From the NCBI GenBank assembly GCA_913054215.1, contig CAJXJE010000059.1, forward strand, positions 1 to 5,344: DNA of 5,344 nt, written 5' to 3'. The notes under the pieces were generated by a model. The model saw nothing but the letters and a program-made list of their open reading frames with translations. It was not told where the DNA came from and did no database searches. Source of the DNA: an uncultured Candidatus Peregrinibacteria bacterium. Its GTDB lineage: Bacteria > Patescibacteriota > Gracilibacteria > Peribacterales > Peribacteraceae. The position numbers and the translations under genes were made by a program. The first letter of the stretch is position 1; the number at the start of each line of letters is the position of its first letter. Shown here piece after piece: positions 4,950 through 5,344 of the stretch.

Positions 4950-5344
4950 TGTGATACGTGGAACATGCCCATCATTCCGTTGCTAAGATGCTCAGCAATA
5001 TGACAGTGGAACATCCAGTCTCCGGGATTTGTGATATCAAATAAAAGGTCTACCGTGTGACCAATAGGGACCAAGACTGTGTCTTTCCAGACGAGGTTTT
5101 CCTTGGGCACGCCATCTTCGGAAAGCACCAAGAACCGTTGTCCATGAAAGTGAATAGGATGCTGCATTGGGTGGGCACTGTCCTCTTCGTTGATGATGCG
5201 CACTTTGACGCGGTCACCGACGGCAAACTTCCACATGAAGTCCATGTTGGCTTCTCCGGTCTGCGCATCTACCATCTTCCATTGGAAGTCCTCGCTTGCC
5301 ATGGTTAGGTTCATTATTTTCATCGTGTCTTCCCACTCGATTCC
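4946..5344 (-). CDS. Multicopper oxidase, C-terminal cupredoxin domain (5' end beyond window)
   Basis: The frame is open from the right edge to the TGA at 4946, giving 132 residues that form the last domain of a laccase/CueO/CotA-like multicopper oxidase. Such enzymes oxidise a substrate (a phenol, or a metal ion such as Cu(I), Mn(II) or Fe(II)) and reduce O2 to water, usually outside the cytoplasmic membrane. The fragment begins GIEWED, so the internal Met at 5323 is not the true start. All C-terminal copper ligands are present in fragment numbering: HPIHFHG at 62-68 (type 1 His62, type 2 His65, type 3 His67) and HCHIAEHLSNGM at 113-124 (type 3 His113 and His115, type 1 Cys114 and His119, axial Met124). 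The methionine axial ligand suits a bacterial laccase or copper oxidase. The signal peptide and first domains lie outside the window. It is the first visible gene of an operon with the permease and methyltransferase. Confidence 0.95.
   Translation of the reverse strand, partial: GIEWEDTMKIMNLTMASEDFQWKMVDAQTGEANMDFMWKFAVGDRVKVRIINEEDSAHPMQHPIHFHGQRFLVLSEDGVPKENLVWKDTVLVPIGHTVDLLFDITNPGDWMFHCHIAEHLSNGMMGMFHVSQ

Noticed and set aside
5057..5308. 83-aa plus-strand frame and a 72-aa minus-strand frame over the multicopper oxidase
   Set aside because: Both overlap the copper-ligand-bearing oxidase frame and encode no coherent domain.
4946..5323. The Met at 5323 as a true start of a small 125-aa cupredoxin
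   Set aside because: The frame stays open to the window edge and the preceding residues GIEWEDT match the segment that normally precedes the last domain of multicopper oxidases, so this is the 3' end of a longer gene.
1..5344. CRISPR arrays, tRNA/rRNA genes, insertion sequences or defence-island hallmarks
   Set aside because: No spaced direct repeats, tRNA-like folds, transposase motifs or terminal repeats were seen. Nearly every base is accounted for by the six genes and one short intergenic region.

Overview
The window is a compact, fully coding stretch with six protein genes, no RNA genes and no visible mobile elements. Several things suggest a small-genome bacterium of the Candidate Phyla Radiation (Patescibacteria) or a similar uncultivated lineage. 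Genes abut or overlap, no start is preceded by a convincing Shine-Dalgarno sequence, the proteins are divergent members of common families, and a Clp-type ATPase with N-terminal membrane segments sits behind a small membrane protein carrying an LFSPWR motif. I recall this last arrangement from such genomes, but the lineage call is inference. TGA is used as a stop (end of the multicopper oxidase gene), which argues against the UGA-recoding groups Gracilibacteria and Absconditabacteria.

Left part (1-3216). A thymidylate kinase gene (tmk, cut by the left edge) runs on the minus strand. It is divergent from a two-gene plus-strand unit across an 85-bp intergenic region. That region holds two promoter-like sequences facing opposite ways whose -35 boxes overlap. 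The plus-strand unit encodes a 140-aa membrane protein, then, one base after its stop, an 804-aa double-ring AAA+ Clp ATPase. The ATPase has two N-terminal membrane helices, a first ring that looks catalytically dead, a normal second ATPase site, altered pore loops and no recognisable ClpP-docking tripeptide. The two products probably work together at the membrane as an unfoldase or disaggregase, or a quality-control machine.

Right part (3211-5344). Three minus-strand genes form a tight operon, transcribed from beyond the right edge. They are a multicopper oxidase (only its C-terminal cupredoxin domain is visible), an eight-or-so-helix permease of the COG0701/ArsP superfamily that starts within the oxidase stop codon (GTGA overlap), and a cysteine-rich class I SAM-dependent methyltransferase 5 bp further on. 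The oxidase and permease suggest a metal (probably copper) or metalloid detoxification module; the methyltransferase substrate is unknown. Its stop codon overlaps the end of the clp gene, so the two units converge with no intergenic space and no obvious terminator.

The most interesting content is the membrane-anchored Clp ATPase with its degenerate first ring and its small membrane partner, followed by the oxidase-permease-methyltransferase operon.
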